A stretch of DNA of 64,000 nt from Bacillota bacterium (GTDB lineage: Bacteria > Bacillota > Clostridia > Acetivibrionales > JANLFN01), in the NCBI GenBank assembly GCA_023421675.1, contig JAEZTC010000013.1, positions 186,001-250,000 of the forward strand, written 5' to 3'. Of the stretch, positions 27,778 to 36,270 are shown in pieces. Position 1 is the first letter of the stretch. Each line of letters begins with the position of its first letter. Under the pieces are notes generated by a model. It worked only from the letters and a program-made list of their open reading frames with translations, had not been told where the DNA came from and did not search any database. The translations under genes were made by a program, and so were the position numbers.

Positions 27778-28118
27778 TATATACGGTTTTCTGTACCCCA
27801 ATCATTAATTGTTTTAAATATCGGGAAAAGGCTTAGCCCTCTTTCTGTCAACGCATACTCTACCTGAGGGGGATTGGTTGGATACTCTGTTCTGGTTATT
27901 AAACCGGATTCAGATAAGTCTTTCAGTTGATTACTGAGCACTTTATGAGTAATTCCAACTAAACTTTTCTTTAATAGTCCATAACGTATTTTTTCATGCA
28001 CAAAAATCAGATAGAGTATTTCTATTTTCCATTTGCCCCCGATTATACTCAAGGTATATGAGAAAGGACAGTTGCCCAATTCATTTATAAAATTGGTTTT
28101 ATCATTCTCCATATTCAT
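27777..28118 (-). CDS. HxlR-family transcriptional regulator
   Basis: 113 residues, winged-helix. CPFSYTLSIIGGKWKIEILYLI near residues 18-40 is the family hallmark; ITHKVLSNQLKDLSESGLI is the recognition region. Many HxlR proteins sense redox or reactive carbonyls through the N-terminal Cys, here Cys18. It is divergent from a GNAT acetyltransferase gene, and the 191-nt gap has a dyad, so it may regulate itself and that gene. Confidence 0.9.
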   Translation of the reverse strand: MNMENDKTNFINELGNCPFSYTLSIIGGKWKIEILYLIFVHEKIRYGLLKKSLVGITHKVLSNQLKDLSESGLITRTEYPTNPPQVEYALTERGLSLFPIFKTINDWGTENRI

Positions 28119-28189
28119 AACACCATACTCTTTAACAATTTTTTTAAGATTATACCATAACGTCTTACCTCAAGGGTAGTACTAACCTT

Positions 28190-28203
28190 GAAGTGCGTAC
28201 TTC
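28190..28203. promoter_or_regulatory. Dyad in the hxlR-GNAT intergenic region
   Basis: GAAGT-GCGT-ACTTC, perfect 5-bp arms, with a nearby GTACTAACCTTG. Spacing and placement suit an HxlR operator, by inference only. Confidence 0.35.
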
Positions 28204-28309
28204 ACAAGTTGTTTAAAGTGTATTATTTTTAAAATACGAAAGGGGTTAGATATATGGAGTATATAAAGTACATTCCTAAAAATGTTTGTGCTATTGGAGG
28301 TAACGGATT

Positions 28310-28789
28310 ATGCAAATAAAGCGTGCAACAGTAAGTGATATTGATGATTTGGTTGAAAATAGAATGAATTTTATTTACAGTATCAAGAATATCAGACCAC
28401 CAAAGTCATTTGAAGACTTAACTTTAAAGTATATTAAAGAGAATATGGAAAATGGGTCACTTGCAGCGTGGATAGCTATTGAAGGAAAGGAAATAGTATC
28501 ATCATGTATTCTATGTATTACTGAACAATTGCCGCTGCCTATAAGTAGTAATGGAAAAATAGGTTACGTATATAATGTCTTTACAATTCCTGAATATAGG
28601 AGAAAAGGTCTTGCGCTTCAGGTGCTTGGACAGATGAAAGAGTACGCGATTAATAATGGAATTACATTGTTGAATTTAACTGCAACAGACGATGGGTTAA
28701 ATCTATATAAAAAAGCCGGCTTTGAGTTAGTGGAAAGGGAAATGAGATTGAGCTTACAAGTATGCCCGGCAAAAAGATTTATGTCATAA
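28310..28789 (+). CDS. GNAT-family N-acetyltransferase
   Basis: 159 residues. GNAT fold with the acetyl-CoA motif VFTIPEYRRKGLALQVL near residues 88-104 and a C-terminal GLNLYKKAGFELVEREM. Substrate unknown; such small GNATs acetylate amines, antibiotics or protein termini. GGAGGTAA site, ATG 28310. Monocistronic, with a bidirectional terminator after it. Confidence 0.87.
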   Translation: MQIKRATVSDIDDLVENRMNFIYSIKNIRPPKSFEDLTLKYIKENMENGSLAAWIAIEGKEIVSSCILCITEQLPLPISSNGKIGYVYNVFTIPEYRRKGLALQVLGQMKEYAINNGITLLNLTATDDGLNLYKKAGFELVEREMRLSLQVCPAKRFMS

Positions 28790-28808
28790 TAAGAAAAAGG
28801 TAAACATC

Positions 28809-28838
28809 AAAAAGACCTCCAATTAAGGAGGTCTTTTT
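28809..28838. terminator. Bidirectional terminator
   Basis: AAAAAGACCTCC pairs perfectly with GGAGGTCTTTTT across a short loop; T-runs on both strands serve the GNAT gene (+) and the chemoreceptor gene (-). Confidence 0.9.
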
Positions 28839-28857
28839 ACTCATATTTGTCATTCCT

Positions 28858-31023
28858 TTATAACAATTCGTTTACATTGCTGCTGTTTACTACGTCAAAT
28901 CTTGTAGGGATTTTTGACATTGGCTTGTCGCCGGTTACAAAGTAGTTGTATAAATAAATTGCGGGATCATGTCCCTGACCGAAAGGATCCTGACCGATAG
29001 CTGAGTATATAATACCTTTCTTAATATATTCAAATATTTCTCTATTGTAATCGAAGCATACGATTTTAACTTTTCCGGTTAAGCCAAGCTCTTCAATTGC
29101 TTGAGCGCACCCTACAGCTCCGCCTCCTGTAATAAATATACCCCTAATCTCTTTGGAACCCTTAAGAAGCTCTTTTGTAGCTTCATATTTATGTATATCA
29201 TCTTCAGTATTGATTTCTATTTGTTCAAGCTTAATCTTTTTGTTTGTCTCCAGCTTTTTAACAATTGCATTTGTACGGTCCTTATGAGAACTTACGCTCA
29301 TGCCGCCTCTCATAATAACCACATTACCCTTGCCGCCTAAAGCTTTGCTCATCAAATCCCCTGCCAATAATCCGGCACCGAAAACATCCGGGCCATAATA
29401 TGCCAATATATCAGCTGGCTGAGCTAATTCACAATTAAATATAAGTGTTTGAATGCCTTTTTGAGCAGATTCATTAATCAGAGGTATAAGTTCTGATACC
29501 CATCCGATTACTGCAATACCGTTATAGCCTTGGCTTAAACAGTTTTTATAGGCTTCAATTACAAATTTGCCGTCTCCGCTGCTTAAACCCATGAATTCCA
29601 AATGAGTATTCTTTGAAGAGAGCTCTTTTTGTGCATAAAGAGAACCTTGCCTTACACTGTGCCAGAATTCATGATCCAAAGGACAGATAACTGCAATTTT
29701 AAGTGGTTTGGTACTTACTTGTGGAACAGGAACCACTGAGGTATTAAATTTCTTTATAAGGTTTTGTATACTATCAAGCATCTTCTTAAGAGATTCTGTA
29801 TTTGTATTTATTTCTTCCAACTCTGCCAATTCTTGCTGCGTAACTGCTGCAACCTCCTGAGTCCTTGTTGAGATTTCATTTGAAGCGTTGTACAGTTCCA
29901 AGCCCTTGCTGCTGATATTCTTTGAAGAAGCATTTATTTCATTGACTTCATTGTAAATCCCCTTCATTTCTTTATTTAAATCAGCACCCTGGCAGCTTAT
30001 TGTATTAAAAGATTCTCTTATTGTCTGGAATGTATCCTTGCTGACATTAAAATTATCCACACAGCTTCCTATGCTGTCACTTACGTTGGCACTGTTTTCA
30101 ACTATGCTTACTAAAACTGATTTAATACGAGTTATACCTTCTTTTGTAGCATTGGACAACTTATTCATTTCTGAAGCCACAACATTGAAGCCTTTTCCAA
30201 ACTCACCTGCTTTTGCTGACTCAATTGATGCATTTAAGCCCAATAGCTTGAGCTGTTCGCTTACCTTGATAATGAATTCTCCTATATCGCTTATTTCTTT
30301 AATCTCAGTATTGAGCTTCTTAATAAATTCATAAGTATCGTTTAGATTAATTGAGATGGCATCTATCTGACTATAAAAAGCATCCAGATTTTCTGTTTCC
30401 TTTGTAGTGGTGTCTACTGTCTTTTCGATATATTTTTCTACGTTTAATATGCTGGATGTAATCTTATCTATTTTGTTGTTTACCTTTTCAATATCATCAA
30501 TAGTATCTTTGACCAGCTTTAGCTGTTCCTGTGCATTTTGAGCAACCTGACTCATATTGGTGGTTATCTGTTCATTGCCTGAACAGCTCATATCTATACT
30601 TTTGGAAACCTTATCAATGGAGTCGGAAAGAATAATAACATTTGTTTTTGTAATATCAATAAAGCTTAATAGATTTGATTTCATATCATTAAATGAAATA
30701 GCTAGTGTTTCCAAGCCTTTTATCTTTTTTAACAAAATATCGTTTAAATTCAGTTCGCCGCGTGAAAGCTTCTCTGCATTATGATTTATTAAATCTACAG
30801 AAGTAAAAAACCTTTTTAATAAAAGGAATAGAAAAGCCTGGGAAATTACTGAAACCGTGAGTACAATCAGAACCAATGTTTTTACTGTTTCTGATTTTGA
30901 AATAAATATATTGAAGGCTAATAAAACAATAAGAGTTAGAAGCGAAAACAATGTAGTCAGAAAAATGAATAACTTGGTTCTGTTTCGAGAACCTCTATTA
31001 CTGCCATTTAAAGCTTTAACCAT
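28858..31023 (-). CDS. Chemoreceptor-like protein with C-terminal periplasmic-binding-protein domain
   Basis: 721 residues; ATG 31023 chosen because AGGGGGG stands 8 nt before it (an ATG at 31077 has none). Two helices (about 17-40 and 47-70) are joined by a loop of only about six residues, so almost nothing is outside. A HAMP-like segment follows, then an MCP signalling coiled coil with the CheA/CheW-contact tip LLGLNASIESAKAGEFGKGF near residue 268. After the coil (about 450-720) comes a full sugar-binding type I domain (IAVICPLDHEFWHSVRQG, GIFITGGGAVGCAQAIEELG, GQDPFGQGHDPAIYLYNYF), normally a secreted RbsB-like protein. Topology puts it in the cytoplasm. Divergent AraC gene is the likely regulator. 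Confidence 0.88.
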   Translation of the reverse strand: MVKALNGSNRGSRNRTKLFIFLTTLFSLLTLIVLLAFNIFISKSETVKTLVLIVLTVSVISQAFLFLLLKRFFTSVDLINHNAEKLSRGELNLNDILLKKIKGLETLAISFNDMKSNLLSFIDITKTNVIILSDSIDKVSKSIDMSCSGNEQITTNMSQVAQNAQEQLKLVKDTIDDIEKVNNKIDKITSSILNVEKYIEKTVDTTTKETENLDAFYSQIDAISINLNDTYEFIKKLNTEIKEISDIGEFIIKVSEQLKLLGLNASIESAKAGEFGKGFNVVASEMNKLSNATKEGITRIKSVLVSIVENSANVSDSIGSCVDNFNVSKDTFQTIRESFNTISCQGADLNKEMKGIYNEVNEINASSKNISSKGLELYNASNEISTRTQEVAAVTQQELAELEEINTNTESLKKMLDSIQNLIKKFNTSVVPVPQVSTKPLKIAVICPLDHEFWHSVRQGSLYAQKELSSKNTHLEFMGLSSGDGKFVIEAYKNCLSQGYNGIAVIGWVSELIPLINESAQKGIQTLIFNCELAQPADILAYYGPDVFGAGLLAGDLMSKALGGKGNVVIMRGGMSVSSHKDRTNAIVKKLETNKKIKLEQIEINTEDDIHKYEATKELLKGSKEIRGIFITGGGAVGCAQAIEELGLTGKVKIVCFDYNREIFEYIKKGIIYSAIGQDPFGQGHDPAIYLYNYFVTGDKPMSKIPTRFDVVNSSNVNELL

Positions 31024-31331
31024 TCTGATTGTCCCCCCTAGAATTAAATTAATTTTAATTCTATTTATTAATAACATTAGAATAAGTATAAATAATGATA
31101 AGTCGAAGTTTGGGTACTTTTTTATGTTTAATTTTATGATTATATTATAACATATTTCCCTATTTTTAACGGATTGTTTATTAAAAAAAACAAAATAATA
31201 TGATTAATGTCATTATATTGCTAAATATGCCCCTTTGTGGTCTTGTGTATAGTTTTATTCTCCCCTTGTGTGTTAATATTTGCTAATATATAATTTTATA
31301 TATGGAGCTTAATGAAAAAGGAGTGATGGAC
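31024..31331. promoter_or_regulatory. Divergent promoter region between chemoreceptor and AraC genes
   Basis: 308 nt, AT-rich. Two similar boxes, CCCCTTTGTG (31230-31239) and CCCCTTGTGTG (31262-31272), lie 32 nt apart just before a TAATATATAAT stretch upstream of the AraC gene. Direct repeats three helical turns apart suit AraC binding. No small gene seen. Confidence 0.4.
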
Positions 31332-32228
31332 ATGGACGAACAGGTTATTCCAAAAGCGTGGGAAGGTTTGCTCAGTTCCGCAAACTTTCTTCCCGTTATA
31401 GTCAAAACCATTGAACGTTTCTTTGACGTTAACTGGAGTATGGAACCGAATAAGCATGATAACTATGAAATGGTTTACATAAGACGTGGGAATGCTGCTT
31501 TTGAAATCAGTGGACATACTGTTCCTATAGGCGCTAATGACATACTTATTATTAAGCCCAAACAACCGCATAAGGTTGTTGTTAAATCTGAATCAGGCTG
31601 TGATTTTATTGTTTTGAATTTTACCTTCAGGGACAATATGAACAGCGAATTTTCTGAGACTTCACTGGAAGATTTTCTGAACTTTGTCAGCGGCAAGGAA
31701 TCTGGGTCATATATAACACTGAAGGTAAGCCAGAAGAATGAAATAATTACGCTGCTCAACAGAATTCTTAAGGAAAGGGAAAGTTCTGATATAGGAAGTG
31801 AGCTGCTTAACTATCTTATGGCAATGGAGCTTTTTGTACTGATTTCTAGAGCCCTCAAAATGGAATGGGAAAACAGCATAAAGACTAAAAGCCCTAAACT
31901 TAAGGAATTGATAAGGGCCGCAGTTAACTACATACATAATAATTTTGAACGGGATATTTCACTTAATGATATCGCCAGGTTTGTATTTTTAAGCCCGAGC
32001 TATTTTACACGGGCATTTAAAGAAGAAATGAGTCTCAGTCCTATTAACTACCTTTTGAAGATCAGGGTACAAAGGGCAAAGGAACTTTTGTCTGAAACTG
32101 ATATGAAAATCAGTGATATAGCCCTTAATGTAGGCTTTTCAAACCAACAAAGATTTAATGAAATTTTCAAGAAAAATGCCAGAATAACTCCTCTCCAATA
32201 TAGGAAACAATCTCAGAATTCCAAATAA
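31332..32228 (+). CDS. AraC-family transcriptional regulator
   Basis: 298 residues. N-terminal cupin-type ligand domain (about 25-120) with IPKAWEG and IKPKQPHKVV, and a C-terminal double HTH (about 195-295) with SLNDIARFVFLSPSYFTRAF and ISDIALNVGFSNQQRFNEIF. ATG 31332 is 8 nt after AAGGAG; upstream ATGs at 31302 and 31326 do not fit a ribosome site. Divergent from the sugar-sensing chemoreceptor gene, so a shared sugar signal is plausible. Confidence 0.9.
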   Translation: MDEQVIPKAWEGLLSSANFLPVIVKTIERFFDVNWSMEPNKHDNYEMVYIRRGNAAFEISGHTVPIGANDILIIKPKQPHKVVVKSESGCDFIVLNFTFRDNMNSEFSETSLEDFLNFVSGKESGSYITLKVSQKNEIITLLNRILKERESSDIGSELLNYLMAMELFVLISRALKMEWENSIKTKSPKLKELIRAAVNYIHNNFERDISLNDIARFVFLSPSYFTRAFKEEMSLSPINYLLKIRVQRAKELLSETDMKISDIALNVGFSNQQRFNEIFKKNARITPLQYRKQSQNSK

Positions 32229-32252
32229 AAGCGTGTGTTTACACGCTTTTAT
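32227..32252 (+). terminator. Terminator of the AraC gene
   Basis: AAAAGCGTGT-GTTT-ACACGCTTTT, a 10-bp perfect stem that overlaps the stop codon. Confidence 0.85.
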
Positions 32253-32360
32253 GTCAAAAAACATTCATATAGATATCTTATATGGATAAATTACAGGAAG
32301 AACCCCATTAAATATAATTGTATAATTTCAAATAAGATTTGAGAAATGGAGGTGTCGGTT

Positions 32361-33620
32361 ATGGGAATGACAATGACACAAAAAATTATGGCTGACCATG
32401 CAGGTTTAAAAAATGTTGTGCCTGGCCAACTGCTTAAAGTAAAGCTTGATATGGTTTTAGGAAATGACATTACAACTCCGGTAGCTATAAAGGAGTTTAA
32501 TAAAATTGGAATAGACAAGGTTTTTGATGTAACTAAAATTGCAATTGTACCTGATCATTTCACACCTAATAAGGATATTAAATCCGCAGAACAGGCGAAA
32601 TTCATAAAGGAATTTGCAAGAGAAAAAGGAATTGTGAATTATTTTGAAATAGGCCAAATGGGTGTTGAACATGCCCTTTTACCTGAAAAAGGTTTGGTGG
32701 TACCCGGTAATGTAGTTATTGGGGCTGATTCCCATACCTGCACATATGGTGCTCTTAACGCATTTTCTACAGGTATCGGAAGCACTGATATGGCTGCCGG
32801 AATGGCTACCGGAGAAGCATGGTTCAAGGTGCCTGAGGCAATAAGATTCGTGCTTAAAGGAAAACCATCCAAATGGGTAAGCGGTAAGGATGTAATACTT
32901 CATATTATCGGACTTATAGGCGTTGATGGCGCACTGTACAAATCAATGGAATTTATGGGTGAAGGACTTCACTCTTTATCAATGGATGACAGGTTCTCCA
33001 TGGCCAATATGGCAATAGAGGCAGGCGCTAAAAACGGTATTTTTGAAGCAGATGACAAAACACTGGAGTATGTAAAGGAGCACTCAACAAAGCCGTATAA
33101 GGTTTATACTGCTGATGCTGATGCAGAATATGTACAAACTTATGAAATAGATTTGAGCACTGTTAAAATGACTGTTGCCTTCCCGCATCTTCCTGAGAAT
33201 ACAAGAACAATAGATGATGTTGGGAATGTAAAGATAGACCAGGTTATAATAGGGTCCTGCACAAATGGAAGAATCGAAGACATGAGAGTTGCCGCAAGCA
33301 TTCTGAAGGGTAAAAAAGTACATCCTGATGTAAGGTGCATAATTATTCCGGCTACACAGAAGATTTGGAAGCAATCCATGGCAGAAGGCTTATTCGATAT
33401 ATTTGTTGATTCTGGTGCAGCAGTAAGTACACCGACCTGCGGTCCCTGTCTTGGCGGACACATGGGAATACTTGCAAAGGGCGAAAGGGCTGTTGCTACA
33501 ACCAACAGAAACTTTGTAGGACGTATGGGAGACCCTGAAAGCGAGGTTTACCTTGCAAGCCCTGCAGTAGCTGCAGCATCAGCTGTTGCTGGTAAGATAG
33601 CGTCGCCTGAAGAATTATAA
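32361..33620 (+). CDS. leuC: 3-Isopropylmalate dehydratase large subunit
   Basis: 419 residues, the short HacA/LeuC type seen in clostridia and archaea. With LeuD it isomerises 2- to 3-isopropylmalate and can also process citramalate. Aconitase-type [4Fe-4S] ligands are in SCTNG and CGPCLGG; GADSHTCTYGALNAFSTGIG is the substrate region. ATG 32361 is 6 nt after GGAGGTG; ATG 32346 sits before that site. First gene of leuCDB, separate from leuA by 28 kb. Confidence 0.95.
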   Translation: MGMTMTQKIMADHAGLKNVVPGQLLKVKLDMVLGNDITTPVAIKEFNKIGIDKVFDVTKIAIVPDHFTPNKDIKSAEQAKFIKEFAREKGIVNYFEIGQMGVEHALLPEKGLVVPGNVVIGADSHTCTYGALNAFSTGIGSTDMAAGMATGEAWFKVPEAIRFVLKGKPSKWVSGKDVILHIIGLIGVDGALYKSMEFMGEGLHSLSMDDRFSMANMAIEAGAKNGIFEADDKTLEYVKEHSTKPYKVYTADADAEYVQTYEIDLSTVKMTVAFPHLPENTRTIDDVGNVKIDQVIIGSCTNGRIEDMRVAASILKGKKVHPDVRCIIIPATQKIWKQSMAEGLFDIFVDSGAAVSTPTCGPCLGGHMGILAKGERAVATTNRNFVGRMGDPESEVYLASPAVAAASAVAGKIASPEEL

Positions 33621-33636
33621 AATTGGAGGTGTTAGC

Positions 33637-34125
33637 ATGAAGGCTAAGGGAAAAGCAATTAAATATAAGGATAATGTAGATACGGATGTAATCATACCTG
33701 CAAGGTATCTTAATACATCAGATCCAGCAGAACTTGCAAGCCATTGCATGGAGGATCTGGATAAGGATTTTTCAAAGAGAGTAAGCAAGGGAGATATAAT
33801 AGTAGGCGGAAAGAATTTTGGCTGTGGTTCCTCCAGGGAACATGCACCCATTGCGATTAAGGCATCAGGAATATCCTGTGTTATTGCCACTACTTTTGCA
33901 CGTATTTTCTATAGAAATGCAATAAATATTGGACTACCTATTCTTGAGTGTCCTGAAGCATCAGAAGGAATAAGCGATGGAGATCAGGTAGAAATTGATT
34001 TTAATACTGGTCTAATTACAAATGTTACAAAGAATGAAACTTACAAAGGAGTGCCATTCCCGGCATTTATGCAGGAAATCATAGAATCAGAGGGACTTAT
34101 TGGTTATATTCGCAAGCAGGTTTAG
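33637..34125 (+). CDS. leuD: 3-Isopropylmalate dehydratase small subunit
   Basis: 162 residues, matching the short LeuD partner of the 419-residue LeuC. Swivel domain with DVDTDVIIPARYLNT and GKNFGCGSSREHAPIAIK. SD TGGAGGTG, 16 nt after leuC. Together they form the active isomerase. Confidence 0.96.
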   Translation: MKAKGKAIKYKDNVDTDVIIPARYLNTSDPAELASHCMEDLDKDFSKRVSKGDIIVGGKNFGCGSSREHAPIAIKASGISCVIATTFARIFYRNAINIGLPILECPEASEGISDGDQVEIDFNTGLITNVTKNETYKGVPFPAFMQEIIESEGLIGYIRKQV

Positions 34126-34136
34126 GAGGTAATTTT

Positions 34137-35213
34137 ATGAACTTTAAAATAGCAGTTCTCCCTGGGGATGGAATCGGGCCTGAAGTAATTGAACAGGCAC
34201 TGGGAGTATTAAAACGCATAGAAAAAAAATACGGCTGTCAGATATCGCTGGAGAACGGGTTAATCGGCGGCTGTGCAATTGACAGTACAGGTGTACCGCT
34301 GCCTGATGAAACAGTAAAGCTGTGCAAAAACAGTGATGCTGTATTACTTGGCGCAGTAGGAGGACCAAAATGGGATACACTCCCTGGAAGTTTACGCCCT
34401 GAAGCAGGATTGCTTGGAATACGTTCAAGTCTCGGATTATTTGCAAATTTAAGACCTGCTGTAATATATGATTCTCTTAAGGATGCATCTCCTCTCAGGA
34501 ATGAGATAATAGGTAAGGGAATTGATATAATGGTTGTCAGGGAACTTACCGGCGGTATTTATTTTGGAGAAAGAGGTAGATCCCAAAACGACTCAGGTGA
34601 AATTTCAGCCTATGATACTGAAAAATACAGCACCTCAGAAATTGAAAGAATTGCAAGGGTTGCTTTTAAAACTGCAATGAAAAGAGGTAAAAAGGTTACC
34701 TCAGTGGACAAGGCAAATGTTCTTGAAAGCTCAAGACTGTGGAGAGAAACTGTAATCAAGGTCTCAGCTGACTACTCTGAGGTTGAACTTAACCATATGT
34801 ATGTGGATAATGCAGCAATGCAGCTTGTAAGAAATCCAGGACAGTTTGATGTCATTGTTACAAGTAATATTTTTGGAGATATTCTTTCAGACGAAGCGTC
34901 TATGATTACAGGTTCCATAGGAATGCTTCCTTCAGCAAGCCTCGGATCAGGCCGGTTTGGCATGTACGAACCTATTCACGGTTCTGCCCCCGACATCGCA
35001 GGAAAAAATGCAGCAAACCCCATAGCTACAATTCTTTCATTAGCAATGCTTTTCAGGTATTCTCTTGGAATGCCGCAAGCAGCACAGGATATTGAAAATG
35101 CAGTTGAAAAAGTTCTTAAATTGGGCTACAGAACAGGAGACATAGCTTCTGCCGATTCAATTGTAACAGGTACAAAGGAAATGGGCGAGCTTATTAACAG
35201 CGCAATATTGTAG
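34137..35213 (+). CDS. leuB: 3-Isopropylmalate dehydrogenase
   Basis: 358 residues. NAD-dependent oxidative decarboxylation of 3-isopropylmalate to 2-oxoisocaproate; also acts on methylmalate in the citramalate route. GDGIGPEV at the N-terminus, RELTGGIYFGERGR, the metal-binding DEASMITGSIGMLPSASLG, and EPIHGSAPDIAGK near the NAD site. 11 nt after leuD, SD AGGAGG. Confidence 0.97.
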   Translation: MNFKIAVLPGDGIGPEVIEQALGVLKRIEKKYGCQISLENGLIGGCAIDSTGVPLPDETVKLCKNSDAVLLGAVGGPKWDTLPGSLRPEAGLLGIRSSLGLFANLRPAVIYDSLKDASPLRNEIIGKGIDIMVVRELTGGIYFGERGRSQNDSGEISAYDTEKYSTSEIERIARVAFKTAMKRGKKVTSVDKANVLESSRLWRETVIKVSADYSEVELNHMYVDNAAMQLVRNPGQFDVIVTSNIFGDILSDEASMITGSIGMLPSASLGSGRFGMYEPIHGSAPDIAGKNAANPIATILSLAMLFRYSLGMPQAAQDIENAVEKVLKLGYRTGDIASADSIVTGTKEMGELINSAIL

Positions 35214-35251
35214 AAATAATAACATATATTTTAGAAATATTCCTCACAATA

Positions 35252-35280
35252 GAGAAGCCGGACTTCCGGCTTCTTTATTT
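35252..35280 (+). terminator. Terminator of leuCDB
   Basis: GAAGCCGG (35254-35261) pairs with CCGGCTTC (35266-35273), loop ACTT, then TTTATTT. Confidence 0.85.
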
Positions 35281-35282
35281 GC

Positions 35283-35306
35283 AAAAAATAAAAGGGCTTA
35301 GCCCTT
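35283..35306 (-). terminator. Terminator of the LexA-like gene
   Basis: On the minus strand AAGGGC-TAA-GCCCTT is followed by a T-rich run (complement of 35283-35291). It stands just after the stop codon. Confidence 0.7.
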
Positions 35307-35315
35307 ATATATAAA

Positions 35316-35951
35316 TTAATATCTTGTATATTTTCCTACAAGCTTTCCTACTATAATTATCTCATTAGTATTGAACTCTTCTCTATCAAGCAGATTGCTT
35401 TCGGCTTTAAGAATTACCGTATTTTTCTGTGGATTTGAATAATAGCGTCTTAACAGGGTGTGATTCTCAAAAAGTATAAGAACAATGTCGCCATCGAGAA
35501 TTTCTTCATTCTGTTTAATAAGTATTGTGTCCTCATATGTGATTCCGCTATCCTTAAGACTGTTGTCAGGACACTGCATCATAAAACAGTTTCCTTCTGA
35601 TTCGATGATGTCGGCGGGCATTGGCTGATACTTTATTATGTTGTATACATCCAGTATGTTGCCTATGTTCCTCCTGTTAATCCTTTTTATTTCAGGTACG
35701 TAGATTGGTTCCGGGTAATTTGAATTATCCTGAACAAGTTTAATGGATCTTGCCATACCGACTTCGCGCTTTATAACTCCCTTTTGTTCAAGACGGTTTA
35801 AAATTCCCTGTACAGCACCAGGGGTTTTTTCTCCTATCATTTCGCCGATTTCTCTTACTGTGGGTGGTATACCTTTTGCTTTAATAAATGCTTCGATAGA
35901 TGCATAAACTTTTTTCTGTTTAGCAGTGAGTGAATTAAAATCAACAGACAT
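35316..35951 (-). CDS. LexA-like repressor lacking self-cleavage residues
   Basis: 211 residues from the ATG at 35951 (AAAGG 9 nt before). Residues 8-72 are a standard LexA winged helix (LTAKQKKVYASIEAFI; GIPPTVREIGEMIG). The C-terminal S24 domain keeps Ser131 in NSLKDSGI, but the catalytic Lys is Arg168: GDIVLILFENHTLLRRYY aligns without gaps with the usual GDIVVA...TVKRF. No Ala-Gly or Cys-Gly cleavage pair is present in the hinge (about 80-115). It may be a stable repressor or one released by a ligand or partner. It is divergent from the cyanophycin genes and could control them. A normal lexA probably exists elsewhere in the genome. Confidence 0.82.
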   Translation of the reverse strand: MSVDFNSLTAKQKKVYASIEAFIKAKGIPPTVREIGEMIGEKTPGAVQGILNRLEQKGVIKREVGMARSIKLVQDNSNYPEPIYVPEIKRINRRNIGNILDVYNIIKYQPMPADIIESEGNCFMMQCPDNSLKDSGITYEDTILIKQNEEILDGDIVLILFENHTLLRRYYSNPQKNTVILKAESNLLDREEFNTNEIIIVGKLVGKYTRY

Positions 35952-36270
35952 TTTTACCATCCTTTACATAATTTTTATATGGTTTTTTCTGCGTACTTTA
36001 CATAAACACTAGTTATTAGTTTAAAAAAAAATATGTGCTTTGTCAAATCATAATATTACAATAATTCAACATGTTTACATAAATTCGTATACAAATGTAT
36101 TTAGGTGTAAAAAATTGCATTGAAAAATGTCTTTATGATCGACAATAAAGTGCATTAAAGTGCAAAATAGTATAACACGAATTTCCAATTATGCACGTTT
36201 TCTTGTTATATTGATATAATTTTTTGGGATTAATAATTTATATAAAATATATCATGTGATAGGAGGACAT
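35952..36270. promoter_or_regulatory. Divergent control region between LexA-like gene and iadA
   Basis: 319 nt, AT-rich. TAAAGTGCA occurs twice at 36146-36154 and 36156-36164 (10-nt period), and TATAAT at 36215-36220 is a likely -10 for iadA. I did not find the Gram-positive SOS box (GAAC-N4-GTTC). Confidence 0.4.

Noticed and set aside
35316..35951. Ordinary SOS LexA
   Set aside because: Catalytic Lys is replaced by Arg and no cleavage dipeptide is found.
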